From Antedon bifida (taxonomy: Eukaryota; Echinodermata; Crinoidea; Comatulida; Antedonidae): DNA of 64,000 nucleotides. The notes under the pieces were generated by a model. The model was not told where the DNA came from. It was given only the letters and a program-made list of their open reading frames with translations, and did not search any database. The stretch lies in assembly GCA_963402885.1 (NCBI GenBank), contig OY727099.1:2668501-2732500 (forward strand), given 5' to 3'. A program made the position numbers and the translations under genes. Positions 11,001 to 64,000 of this stretch are shown one piece after another; within the stretch, counting starts at the first letter, position 1, and every line of letters begins with the position of its first letter.

Positions 11001-14000
11001 CTATGCTAAATGTTGTATATTGGGCACATATCCAAAACAAGATACATCTACAACTGTAGTTATCGATATCTTTTTCTGTTGCATTGGTGAGCCCCATTTT
11101 ATGTAGTCAGATGAATAGTTAGGGCTATGCTTAGTATCTTGACATGGATTTTGCAATGTTTTGACAATAGGGCTAGCAGGTATCCTGATTGTTGCGTATG
11201 TATAACCAGCTGTATCGTCTGCCGATAGTATATTTGACGCAATTGACACTTGTGACGCCGCAGTTGGGGATATTTTAGACTTAGTTAGTACAGATGACGG
11301 CGATACCTGTGACGATGATAGTATTTGTGACGATATTTGTGACGCACTTGACCGTCTTTGTGGCGCAGACGACACTTCTGGGGAAGATGACGGTGAGTGT
11401 GAGAAAGATACCGGAGAGTACGACACTGCACTTGAAACACCAGTTGTTGTGGATGGCGTATCTGCCGTTGACTTTGGCTGTAACGGTAACTCCGGCAAAC
11501 TAGGCCGTGTTCTCAACTCGTCAAATATCTCCTTTTCTCTCGGAGCTATTGTGTATGAGTCTTCCTTGCCATATTTTGCTTTCCATGCTAACAGCTGTAT
11601 ACATGCATAAATAAAAGAACAAAACACATGCTTTTTTAACTCTAGTTATTTTCTGTGTCTGTAATAACGTTTACAAAAGTTTGATAGTGTGCGTTTTAAA
11701 CTCTTTCAAACATTTTATATACCTTAATCATAATCTAGTAAACATTGTATGTGCATATGTATTGTTTATCAATTCCTTTCTGTCTTAACCCAATCTCAAT
11801 GTAAGTCAATAAAACATTTTTTATAATCCTTTATAACAATCATCATCTTTATCATCATCATATTTATCATCATCATCATCATCACCACCATCATTATCAT
11901 CATCGTCGTCATCATTTTATTTATCACTAACACCATCATCATCATCGTCCTCGTCATCATCATCTATTTATCATCAACACCATCTTCATCATCATCTTAT
12001 TTATCATCAACTCCATCATCATCATCGTCATCATCATCATCATCATTAAATTTTATTCCATGTTAAGAAATAGAGCACTAAGCCATTGGTACTGTAACCA
12101 TTGAAACCGCTGAAACAAATCATAATATAGGAAAGTGCACTATTAAGTACATTACGCTATCTATACTACTTAATTCAGCATTCAGAATGGTATTTGTCGT
12201 AATTTGTCAGTAGTAAACATTATCAATAAAGGTAAACTTTAATAATCGTTATCCACAATGTTCGTCTTTCGTGGGCTCGTCCCACTTTTACTGTCATATA
12301 TTCTGAATTTACATACAATACTTCCTCTTTGTAGTCAAGTTGACGTAAACGTAACGGAAGCTTTTGTTTGTATCGTGTCGTAATTGCGTCAATTCCTAAT
12401 GTATGTATTATGGTATGTCAGTACTGAGTATTGAGAATTGTAATTCAATGTAAGAGGTGTACCTTTTCTGCAACGTTTTGCGATATGATTTGATCTTCTT
12501 GCCATTTCTTGCGACACCAGCGGCTTACCGTACCGACAAGTAAAGACACGGCTAACACAGCAAAGATAATGTAGATGACCTTATCCAAATATCTTGTTGG
12601 TTTTGTTGTATTACTTATTGCTTGTTCTGGAATTAAAATGTTTTCTTGATGTTTGTACGTTTGTTTGTCTATTTTTAATTAATCTAGTTTATTCTATATA
12701 TGTATGTATAAGCAATAAAACAATACATATTGTCAATTTAAGAACAATCTTTATTGTCTATTAATCAGATAATGACAAATTTAAAATTCACATAATTCGA
12801 ACATGCAACCACCCGCTAGTAGCGACAATCATGCAGTATCGAGTTCTGACAGCAACATTGGCAACGCTTTACTGCCACTCGGAAGTTAGTGGTTCACCTT
12901 TACCATCAACAAACCTTGGTTCGAATCTCAGCGTGGTCGTTTGAATTCTGTTCCGATGAGCTCTCATATGGGAGCTCCAAGGTGCTGGAGAACGGAGCGA
13001 AGTTTAGAGGGTTAGGAGTTGAGAGACAATATTTAGGAGTAGGGTAGTAGTTATATGGCCATGTTGCCGTCAACAGACACGATCCTGCAGGATATCTATT
13101 GTCGCTACACATACGATAATTGGCTGCTACTACAGGTCTTATTATTAACATGGCATTAACATAAAAAGCCAGTTAAATTACTCATGTTTGCTACAAATGA
13201 GGTAGAAGTTTAAAGAGACTTTAATTTGAAGAAGAACTGCATTATTAACCTGTAGTTGTAACTGTTATCACTTTGCTACTGGTTTGTTTCTGATTATACC
13301 CGCCATACGTAGAGTAAGCCTCCACCAGGTATGTTGTGTCAGGTATCAGGTCGTCGAATTTAAATATTGACTTTCCATGTTTTAGCACCTATGAATGATA
13401 ACGAAATCAGTGGAGTATTTACATTCTAACGTACGTATCTGTTATACAAGCAGAAGGTTCCGAGTTCGAATCTCGGTTAAAGCAGCCTTTTCTCATCCTT
13501 ATAGATTTCCTTATCTTTATCGTATATCTATGAGTTTCAGTATATCACCGGGCGGTTTAGAAATTGCGAATTCTGATACTTATATTTAATTCCGATTTCC
13601 TTTTTGAACTCAATGTTGCTATTAGTAACAATCCTGACATTTTTACATTTAAAATCAATGTATCTGCTAATTACGCTGATATTTATATTTTATGTTGGCT
13701 AATTAAATTTCAATGATTAACAATGTTGCGTAATAAATTTCTATAGCTTAGCGATTTTGTCTAAAGCTCTGTCTACACTTTCTAACTTTATGTGACAAAA
13801 AATGTGATGTGCCCATATATGGACATGATGATGTAATATCACTACCATTATTTGGGCATATCACTACCATATTTGGGCACATCATATTTTTTTGGTCAAA
13901 CTAGTTTGATACTGTAGACAGAGCTTTCCTGTTACATACTTTCATTTATAAACGGCGTATTTACCTCTGTGTCTTCTGTTTGCTTTGACCTGTTTAGAAA

Positions 14001-15645
14001 TAGGTAGGATGTGATCCCGTACATATTTATATCCGGGTCATTCATCCTCATACGCTCTTTACTGTTTTCCTTGATGTAAGGTGTCAGCGGATACACAATT
14101 TCACCAGATATGTTCGTACTTCCTTTGGAGTTGATCAGGATTTCTAGTGGTCCCATTAAAGCTACCAAAAAATGTAATCGTTTTACTAGAACTATAAGTG
14201 ATAATCATTAGATGATCAATTAATTAAGACTTCCTAATAGGACATTTTGGAAAATATAAATGCATTCAACTACTAGTAACCATGTCATGATTTCAGATCA
14301 GGTTGAATGTCTGAATTCTATACTAGTACGCAGAAATTCTTTTTTAGAAAATCAGCGACCAATTCTAGGAAATGCTTATTGCTTATTATACGTCAGTCGA
14401 AAGCTCCAAGCTAAAAAGTACCGTACCTTCTGCCAAAATATCTTGTGTTGCTATACTTGACTCACTTTCGTTGCCTCGTGCGTAAGCCGTAACTTTAACA
14501 TACCCGTCTTGTATAGACCTACTACGAGAATACTCGACTGTCCCAAAGACTCCAATGTGACACAGAAGCTGACGTATATTTTGACACTCACTTACTGGTT
14601 TCCAACTTAAACAATGATAATACAACCTCTATTAAGGAGACACTTTCGGAACCCTGTCAAGTGTCTCCTTAATAAAGGATGCCCCCTGGTTAGTGGTTAG
14701 CAGTGTTGGAATCTATATATTATTTCCACTACCCGTTCTGTTTACGAGAAAGTGTCCCCTTATTAGAGGTGTTCCATAAACTGCTTATTTAATTATTTAT
14801 TTAATTTGTCCAAGAGGCAAACAAATCTACGCCAAGAATGGTAAAAGAGCAGATTAATTATTTTTAAAAGTTCAAATTATAAAAAAGGTAACAAGTAGGC
14901 CTATAAAAATACATAGATAATATACCTGTTATAATATTCCCCGGATTCTACCGAATACGTCACATCTGTCATATTGTCAATATCCTCAGGAGGCAGCCAT
15001 GATACAGTACTGTTCAGGTCAATTGTTTTTATTGTCACATTTCGTGGTTTGCTTATACCTGTCAACATCCATTTAACATGTGAGATGATTTCCAATTTAC
15101 AGAATTCAATTTTCAATGCGTAAATAAGCAAGTCAGGCTGTCATACTCAAATGCTCCTACCCATGTCATCCACCGTTTTTGTATATGATTTGACATGAAT
15201 ATAGTCACTGTTTTGACGATATGTTATGCGTTTTGATATACAATGTGAAAAAATAGGAACATTCAAAGTGGGATTGACTCTTAAGCTCTGTCTACACTAT
15301 CAAACTAATGTGACAAAAAAATTGTGATGTGCCCAAATATGGCAGTGGTATGCCCAAACATGTAGTGATATGACGTCATCATGCCCTTATATGGGCACTT
15401 CACATTTGTTTTGGTCACATCAAGTTTGATGATGTAAACAAGGCTTTACCAGTTATTTTAGGCAGATGTCCGTAATTTTATATACTCATTTATATCGAGA
15501 CATTTATGGGCACAAATAAAGAAAACCGTAGGTATCCAAAATACACAATGAAAAATGTAATAAAAAACAATAAATTACCTTCTGAGTTGCAGTTAAATGC
15601 GATAAATATAAGCAACACTATGATATGCATTGACCACGATTCCAT
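11001..15645 (-). CDS. Class II cytokine receptor-like (interferon/IL-10 receptor family) membrane protein
   Basis: Seven minus-strand exons: 15645-15579, 15058-14926, 14605-14427, 14161-13965, 13388-13250, 12626-12463 and 11594-11001; 490 residues. Order: signal peptide (MESWSMHIIVLLIFIAFNC, 1-22); FNIII-like D1 (KPRNVTIKTIDLNSTVSWLP, WKPVSECQ, Cys74 and Cys82, VKVTAYARGNESES); D2 (MGPLEILINSKGS, IVYPLTP, FDDLIPDTTYLVEAYS); one membrane helix (about 255-273) followed by RWCRKKW; a Ser/Pro-rich tail of about 215 residues with scattered tyrosines and a Pro-rich juxtamembrane SLPELPLQP. These are hallmarks of the tissue factor/interferon/IL-10 receptor family. Intron phases 1-2-1-0-1-0 and the one-exon-per-half-domain layout match vertebrate class II receptor genes as I know them. 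Likely role: JAK/STAT-type cytokine receptor chain at the plasma membrane; the ligand is unknown. Alternative: another two-FNIII receptor. Confidence 0.75.
11838..12050. repeat. Imperfect (ATC)n microsatellite in receptor intron 6
   Basis: About 210 bases of CAT/ATC triplets broken by TTTATTTATCATCA blocks that themselves recur. It is simple sequence in the intron between receptor exons 6 and 7. Confidence 0.9.
13400..13535 (+). mobile_element. tRNA-derived SINE (family A), degraded copy in receptor intron 4
   Basis: The B box (GGTTCCGAGTTCGAATCTCGG) and the downstream tail TTTCTCATCCTTATAGATTTCC with TTATCTTTATCG match the better copy at 44917-45030. The 5' tRNA-like half is eroded. Confidence 0.6.
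13763..13927. mobile_element. MITE-1 copy in receptor intron 4
   Basis: About 165 bp with long inverted ends (AAAGCTCTGTCTACACTTTC on the left, ACTGTAGACAGAGCTTT on the right). The interior is itself palindromic, with GTGATGTGCCCATATATGG facing ATATTTGGGCACATCA. It is one of ten copies in the window. Confidence 0.85.
14622..14772. mobile_element. MITE-3 copy in receptor intron 2
   Basis: Inverted ends ACCTCTATTAAGGAGACAC and GTGTCCCCTTATTAGAGGT. Related pieces are at 41585-41655, 42675-42750 and 61661-61810. Non-coding. Confidence 0.6.
15283..15447. mobile_element. MITE-1 copy in receptor intron 1
   Basis: Left end AAGCTCTGTCTACACTATCA, right end GATGTAAACAAGGCTTT (diverged), with the family's ATGTGCCCAAATATGG core. 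Confidence 0.8.
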
Positions 15646-16760
15646 GTTTCAGAACTAAATAAAAATCAATAATTATAATGTTAAGCTCTTGGTTTGACCA
15701 GTAACCCTATAATTCACGAGATTTTCTTTGTTTGTTTTCGAGTTTGCTCTTAAAAAATGAATATAATAGTCGAATACATCCACAAAGTATTAAGCAGGTT
15801 TTTCAATCCAAAAGAAAAAGAAGAAAAAACAAGCTTAACTGACAAAATACATGGATAATTGAACACAGCTGAAAGAAACACAAACTATCCAGTGATTTCT
15901 TTAAAATGTAATTGATAAATGACGAATGTGTTTTACGCGCACGCAAATTACGTGTCTCTCCGTTGTGCGCAGTAAAAAATACTTACTTTTTGAACAACTA
16001 CGGTAGGCATGCTTTAATAGAAGTAATGTGTTACTGTTTCTCCATTGTGTGTTTTATATTGAATGGAACAAGTAAAAGAAAAATGAAACGAGTATTTGAA
16101 AAAAGATGATTAATGGTCGATGTAATATGCGTATGCTTTAAAGTTTAATTTAAAAAGTTAAATCATAACAAATTGAAATATAAAAGCAATTAAATATGAA
16201 ACACAAAGGCCGTTAATTTATTGCGAAGTTAATAAATTGTGTTTTTATCTTCTTTCGACTCATCCACTTTGTCGGTTTTAAGTTATGTGCATTATTAATT
16301 ATCAGTTTCGATTGATCGTGATGAGTTGGTCGAGGTCAAAGTAATGGGGCTACCAGTTATGCAAAAAAACATGACACGATGAGAATGATATCGCGTGTAT
16401 TTGTATTTAAAACTAATCAGGTCACACATTTTGCTGTCTCATGTTTTATATAGAGATGGTGATTAGCTGATGTTCGCGTGTCGCACGCATTTAACACGCG
16501 ATGGAACTTTAAATGCGTTTGACTACCGCTGGACAGATTGAAATCAAATAACGGTATGCGAAATAAAGCCATGTTTTGTAGATTTTTCAGTCAATTCTGC
16601 TCACTTTTTGTGACCGGCAGTATCATTCGTTTTCGTCATCAATATAGTCAGGATGGCCTATTGGTGTATACTTAAAACATCTTTAAACAATAAACAATTA
16701 ATGTTTACAGTCCATAGTCCTATTACAATGATGTTTTCTCCCAGCATACTTTAACATGTA
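15646..16760. other. Intergenic between the receptor and the tRNA-Leu cluster
   Basis: AT-rich, no gene recognised. The left end is the receptor's presumed promoter and 5' UTR on the minus strand. A short tRNA-Leu 5' fragment (AGTCAGGATGGCC) lies at about 16646-16665. Confidence 0.45.
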
Positions 16761-16844
16761 GTCAGGATGGCCGAGTGGTCTAAGGCGCTGCGTTCAGGTC
16801 GCAGTCTACTCTTGTAGGCGTGGGTTCGAATCCCACTTCTGACA
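16761..16844 (+). tRNA. tRNA-Leu (anticodon CAG)
   Basis: 84 nt without CCA: acceptor GTCAGGA pairing with TTCTGAC plus discriminator A, D arm GGCCGAGTGGTCTAAGGC, anticodon stem-loop GCGTTCAGGTCGC with CAG, long class II variable arm TCTACTCTTGTAGGC and T arm GTGGGTTCGAATCCCAC. It closely resembles animal tRNA-Leu(CAG). Boxes A and B are intact, so it is probably functional. Confidence 0.93.
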
Positions 16845-16872
16845 TTACTCTTTTCCTATTTTACTTAAACAG

Positions 16873-17120
16873 GATATTGTATTGTCCCCAAAAAACATGA
16901 AAAATGAAGATTAATTAAATCAGACTTTCATATAAAATGACAAAATAAACTCATTGACTGGCAGCCAATTTGACTATGTTTTGCTTTAAATTACAGTTTT
17001 TCAGGTAAATAATTTTTGTTCGATTCAATTTTTGTTCAAAGTGGATAACTATTGTGTGACATTAAAATGGCATATTAAAAAAATGTAAACAATTATTCTT
17101 CAGGGGGACAATATCTATCT
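16873..17120. mobile_element. Inverted-repeat element (ATATTGTATTGTCCCC ends)
   Basis: It begins ATATTGTATTGTCCCC and ends GGGGGACAATATCTAT, roughly inverse ends. The interior word GTGACATTAAAATGGCAT recurs at about 30700 and, inverted, near 20700. Probable MITE family 4. Confidence 0.45.
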
Positions 17121-17226
17121 AATATAAGAAATATTTATCATAGGCAGCCATCTGAATCATTTATTCCATTCAGAGTTCGTAAGCTTTACCATCTGAGTGT
17201 CCTCACAAAAACTGTTTTACATTTAA

Positions 17227-17250
17227 GTCAGGATGGCCGAGCGGTAAGGT
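17227..17250 (+). pseudogene. tRNA-Leu 5' fragment fused to minisatellite flank
   Basis: AGTCAGGATGGCCGAGCGG stops in the D arm and runs straight into TATGGTATTCCTGAACAGTA, sequence otherwise found at the 3' end of the 18.1-18.6 kb minisatellite. Confidence 0.6.
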
Positions 17251-17410
17251 ATTATGCACTGGTATGGTATTCCTGAACAGTATTTATTTAGGCACATCTG
17301 ATACAACCTCAAATTTCTAATAAAAATGTTTAATTTGTTCAGTTTACACTTTTTAAACATTTAGGCTTTTCCATGGTGATGTATTTCCGCACAAAAATAA
17401 TAAGCGTGTG

Positions 17411-17468
17411 GTCAGGATGGCCGAGCGGTCTACTCTTGTAGACGTGGGTTCGAATCCCACTTCTGACA
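17411..17468 (+). pseudogene. tRNA-Leu copy lacking the anticodon arm
   Basis: The acceptor, D-arm start, variable arm (TCTACTCTTGTAGACG) and T arm are present, but the stretch from the D arm through the anticodon stem-loop is deleted, so it cannot decode. Confidence 0.8.
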
Positions 17469-17635
17469 TTATTCTTTACGTATTTTACGTTATTTTACAT
17501 ATTATATTGGACTTAAAACAAGGATTTTAAAATTAAAGTCTTTATTATAAATATCCACCTGAATCAATTTGCGTTCACAGTTCATATAGGCCTTGCCATA
17601 TATTAGCCTCACAAAACAAAAAAATTGGATATATA

Positions 17636-17719
17636 GTCAGGATGGCCGAGTGGTCTAAGGCGCTGCGTTCAGGTCGCAGTCTACTCTCGTAGGCGTGGGT
17701 TCGAATCCCACTTCTGACA
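17636..17719 (+). tRNA. tRNA-Leu (anticodon CAG), second copy
   Basis: 84 nt, differing from the 16761 gene only in the variable arm (CTACTCTCGTAG versus CTACTCTTGTAG, which keeps the hairpin). All stems are intact. About 110 bases downstream are shared with the flanks of the 17411 and 17885 copies, so the cluster grew by segmental tandem duplication. Confidence 0.93.
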
Positions 17720-17884
17720 TTACTCTTTTCGTGTTTTATGTTATTTTACATATTATATTGGACTTAAAACAAGGATTTTAAAATTAAAGTCTTTATTATA
17801 AATATCCACCTGAATCAATTTACGTTCACAGTTCATAGGCCTTGCCATATATTAGCCTCACAACACAAACAATTTGGACATATA

Positions 17885-17955
17885 GACAGGATGGCCGAGT
17901 GGTCTAAGGTCGCAGTCTACTCTCGTAGGCGTGGGTTCGAATCCCACTTCTCACA
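17885..17955 (+). pseudogene. tRNA-Leu copy with 13-nt anticodon-arm deletion
   Basis: 71 nt. GCGCTGCGTTCAG is missing between the D arm and GTCGCAG, and the acceptor 3' strand reads TTCTCAC against GACAGGA. No anticodon loop can form. Confidence 0.8.
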
Positions 17956-18119
17956 TTAACCTTTATGTACGTTATTTCACATTATATTTGACTTAAAACA
18001 AGGATTTTAAAATCTAAGTCATTATTATAAATACGTTCACAGGTCATATAGGCATTTTGGCTATATAAGCCTATTCAGGATGTTTTCATTGAGTTTTGCT
18101 AATTACACATTAATCAATT

Positions 18120-18600
18120 ATGGTGTTATTCCCCATGGTATGGTATTATTCACCATAGTATGGTATTATTTACCATAGTATGGTATTATTCACCATGGTA
18201 TGGTATTATTCACCATAGTATGGTATTATTCACCATAGTATGGTATTATTCACCATAGTATGGTATTATTCCCCATGGTACGGTATTATTCACCATAGTA
18301 TGGTATTATTCACCATAGTATGGTATTATTCACCATAGTATGGTATTATTCACCATAGTATGGTATTATTCCCCATGGTATGGTATTATTCCCCATAGTA
18401 TGGTATTATTCACCATAGTATGGTATTATTCACCATAGTATGGTATTATTCACCATAGTATGGTATTATTCACCATGGTATGGTGTTATTCACTGGTATG
18501 GTATTATTCACCATAGTATAGTATTATTCACCATAGTATGGTATTATTCACCATAGTATGGTATTATTCACCATGGTATGGTGTTATTCACTGCTATGGT
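18120..18600. repeat. Minisatellite, 20-bp unit, about 23 copies
   Basis: Tandem TGGTATTATTCACCATAGTA with minor variants (CCCCATGG, GTGTT). Each junction makes the self-complementary ACCATAGTATGGT, so the array can fold into a series of small hairpins. It has no spacers and is not CRISPR. Confidence 0.92.
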
Positions 18601-20549
18601 ATTCTTAAACAGTATTTATTTTAGGCACATCTGATGCAACCTCAACTTTTCTATCCCGTTGTAGTTCTGTACCAATCTGATTCTATTTATAGTGCAGAAC
18701 AACAATTTTATTTTATCAGTTATATTTGTTGAATGTACAAACAGGAATTTACCGGATGGTCAGACAGAAGGGTTGAACCATGGACTCCGTGGTCTGTGTA
18801 TCTGTATGATATCTGTATCAGATCTCTAAAATATCAATATCTGTGATCTGTAAATACGCACAGCAGTAGTAGGCCTATTCCAACTTTCTAGAGAACACAG
18901 CAATTTTTCAGTCGTGTCTAAATAATGATCTCGATACAATGTATAGTATTGGTCAATATTTAATTTGAAATTTATAGTTAGAAGAAGTAACAGTGTTTTT
19001 ATAGTATTGTCTCTAGTGTGACACGAGTGTATTATTCATGTAAAAATAAGTAATGTTTATATAGGCCTATACCTAAAAGTTAAACACCTTGTCTCGAGAA
19101 GATTATCAATGGACCTCGTTAACTTAATAATGATTATTTGTAGTCATATTAATTGGTACCAAGTATGATTGATCACTCGAATTTCACTCGAAATTCACGC
19201 ATGAATACTTGGTGTTAATGGATACTTAGGATGTTTGAACAGTACGCTATCTGACTGTATTAACACTAATTGAGGCAACTGATGCACCGATAATTTCATA
19301 TGCATAGGTCTAACTACATAACCACACAATTAATCTGAAAAGGAACTTATGAACCTTTGGAACATAAGTTAAGGGCATTGTTTTGTTTATCATTGTGTTT
19401 AAATGAAGATTTAATATGTTGGAAAATCCAAGTTTTGGGTGTTGCTCCAAAATGTGTTCCTCCGTGGAAAACTGGAACTGAGCAACTTACACAGTTTTAA
19501 GTCAATTAACTAGTTGTTAAGATGTATACCACCGCTAATTTGTTCTTGAGCTATGGGGAATTTTGTACTCTGTATTATTTTTTCCGAAATAAAAGATGAA
19601 ATGAATAAAATGAAAGAAAATATACAGTGAACAATGTAGTGGAGCTGTAGCTTGGTGGTTCTTGCCTTCAAATCCCAAGGTCCTGGGTTCAATCCTAACC
19701 TGGAGCCAGGGTTGTAACTCACGACTCTTTCAACTCCACTCCCTAAGTCTCAAATGAGACTAAGCACGATAAAGTATCATAAGTTATCATCCACCGCATC
19801 ATTATCATCATCATTTATGTTAATGCGGATGAATGGACTGACTCTATGAAAAGACAGATCTCGTCTTTCTTTAACATCAAATTCTACTGATTCATTACGT
19901 CAACTTCGGATACACATGCTTATATAACACCGTTGACGTTGACGGTTTAGAAGTGTTTAGGTGAAAATCTGAAGCCTTACAAACCAGTTACTTTCACCTA
20001 AGGTATAATAACAATATTTTAGACTATTTTGAAACTGGCTTACACGAAACCATTGACTTTAAACCAATTTAAAGGCTTTTTCGGCTAACTTTTGATTGAT
20101 AAATCAGATCCCGGTGCTAAATCGCTGAAGTTATCTCGTAGATATTGAACTTTACAGGACAAGCACAAGATAAGACAGTGGCTTGTGAGAGATGTCTCTC
20201 TGCTCATTATCAGCACATTTTAATCTTTCTAGTTAATATTTTGCTAAATAGAGATTTGCTACCTACAAATCAGAGGTGTTAATCAGATCACGTGACCCAA
20301 AAATTACCTGGCGTACCCCGTCTCTGTACTAGGTACGCAATATCAAAGCGAACTATAACTTATGCTCGTTACAGATTGTTCCGATACCGACAGACTGTTA
20401 CGTATATTATACAGTGGTCGGGGTTTCGGTTTTAAAATCCTCTTCTTTTTAAGAAAAGGAGTGTTGTATATTTGTAAATTAGCATAATAAGTTAAATACT
20501 GTACAGATTAAGTTTTATTGTAATTGGAATACGAACCCATGTGTCCACA
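18601..20549. other. Intergenic upstream of the MAM gene
   Basis: Contains a SINE-B copy (19636-19780) and otherwise no recognisable gene. The last few hundred bases should include the MAM-gene promoter and 5' UTR. TATTATACAG at about 20405 is the only TATA-like word noted. Confidence 0.4.
19636..19780 (+). mobile_element. tRNA-derived SINE (family B)
   Basis: A-box-like TGTAGCTTGGTGGTT and B-box-like GGGTTCAATCC are followed by a conserved tail (TAACTCACGACTCTTTCAAC, CTCAAATGAGACT). The same unit lies inverted at 59325-59475. Confidence 0.65.

Positions 20550-64000
<43,451 letters not shown>

Noticed and set aside
11294-11503. Plus-strand frame with Val/Thr-rich product
   Set aside because: Shadow of the Ser/Pro-rich receptor tail on the minus strand.
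18120-18600. CRISPR-like array (20-bp repeat)
   Set aside because: Units are directly adjacent without unique spacers and the genome is eukaryotic; it is a minisatellite.

Overview
The window is animal nuclear DNA: AT-rich, with genes split by GT-AG introns, tRNA genes, SINEs and MITEs. Many AGGCCTA-type motifs, a class II cytokine-receptor-like gene and a huge MAM-only protein suggest a marine invertebrate deuterostome. An echinoderm is my best guess, but this is inference because no species marker is present.

Layout. 1-815 (-) is the first three coding exons of WDR3, a nucleolar WD40 protein of the small-subunit processome. 2108-3631 (+) is a complete five-exon MGST3 (MAPEG) gene. 3632-6817 is intergenic and holds a 31-bp minisatellite, a hAT-type MITE with target-site duplication and a possible remnant of a zinc-finger transposon ORF. 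6818-10709 (+) is a nine-exon, 438-residue JmjC/cupin_8 dioxygenase with an N-terminal signal segment, an EF-hand and a C-terminal KDEL, so it probably works in the ER lumen. 11001-15645 (-) lies tail to tail with it: a seven-exon, 490-residue single-pass receptor whose domains, cysteines and intron phases (1-2-1-0-1-0) match vertebrate class II cytokine receptors. 16646-17955 is a tRNA-Leu(CAG) cluster with two intact genes and several broken ones, followed by a 20-bp minisatellite.

20550-64000 (+) is the 5' part of one giant gene. I traced 83 coding exons with consistent phase, giving at least 5,195 residues with no break in frame. After a signal peptide come 30 tandem MAM domains (the last cut by the window edge). 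The domains fall into three types that recur in strict order a-b-c. A Pro/Thr-rich linker precedes every a-type domain from MAM4 on, so the protein is ten copies of a three-MAM cassette. Its introns carry many MITEs, SINEs, a LINE scrap, a 5S-rRNA-like SINE piece and Penelope-type ends with a hammerhead-ribozyme core.

The genes do not form a pathway. The main points of interest are the receptor, the cassette architecture of the MAM protein and the ER-type JmjC enzyme. All exon boundaries were read by eye from splice signals, frame and family conservation. No search was run.
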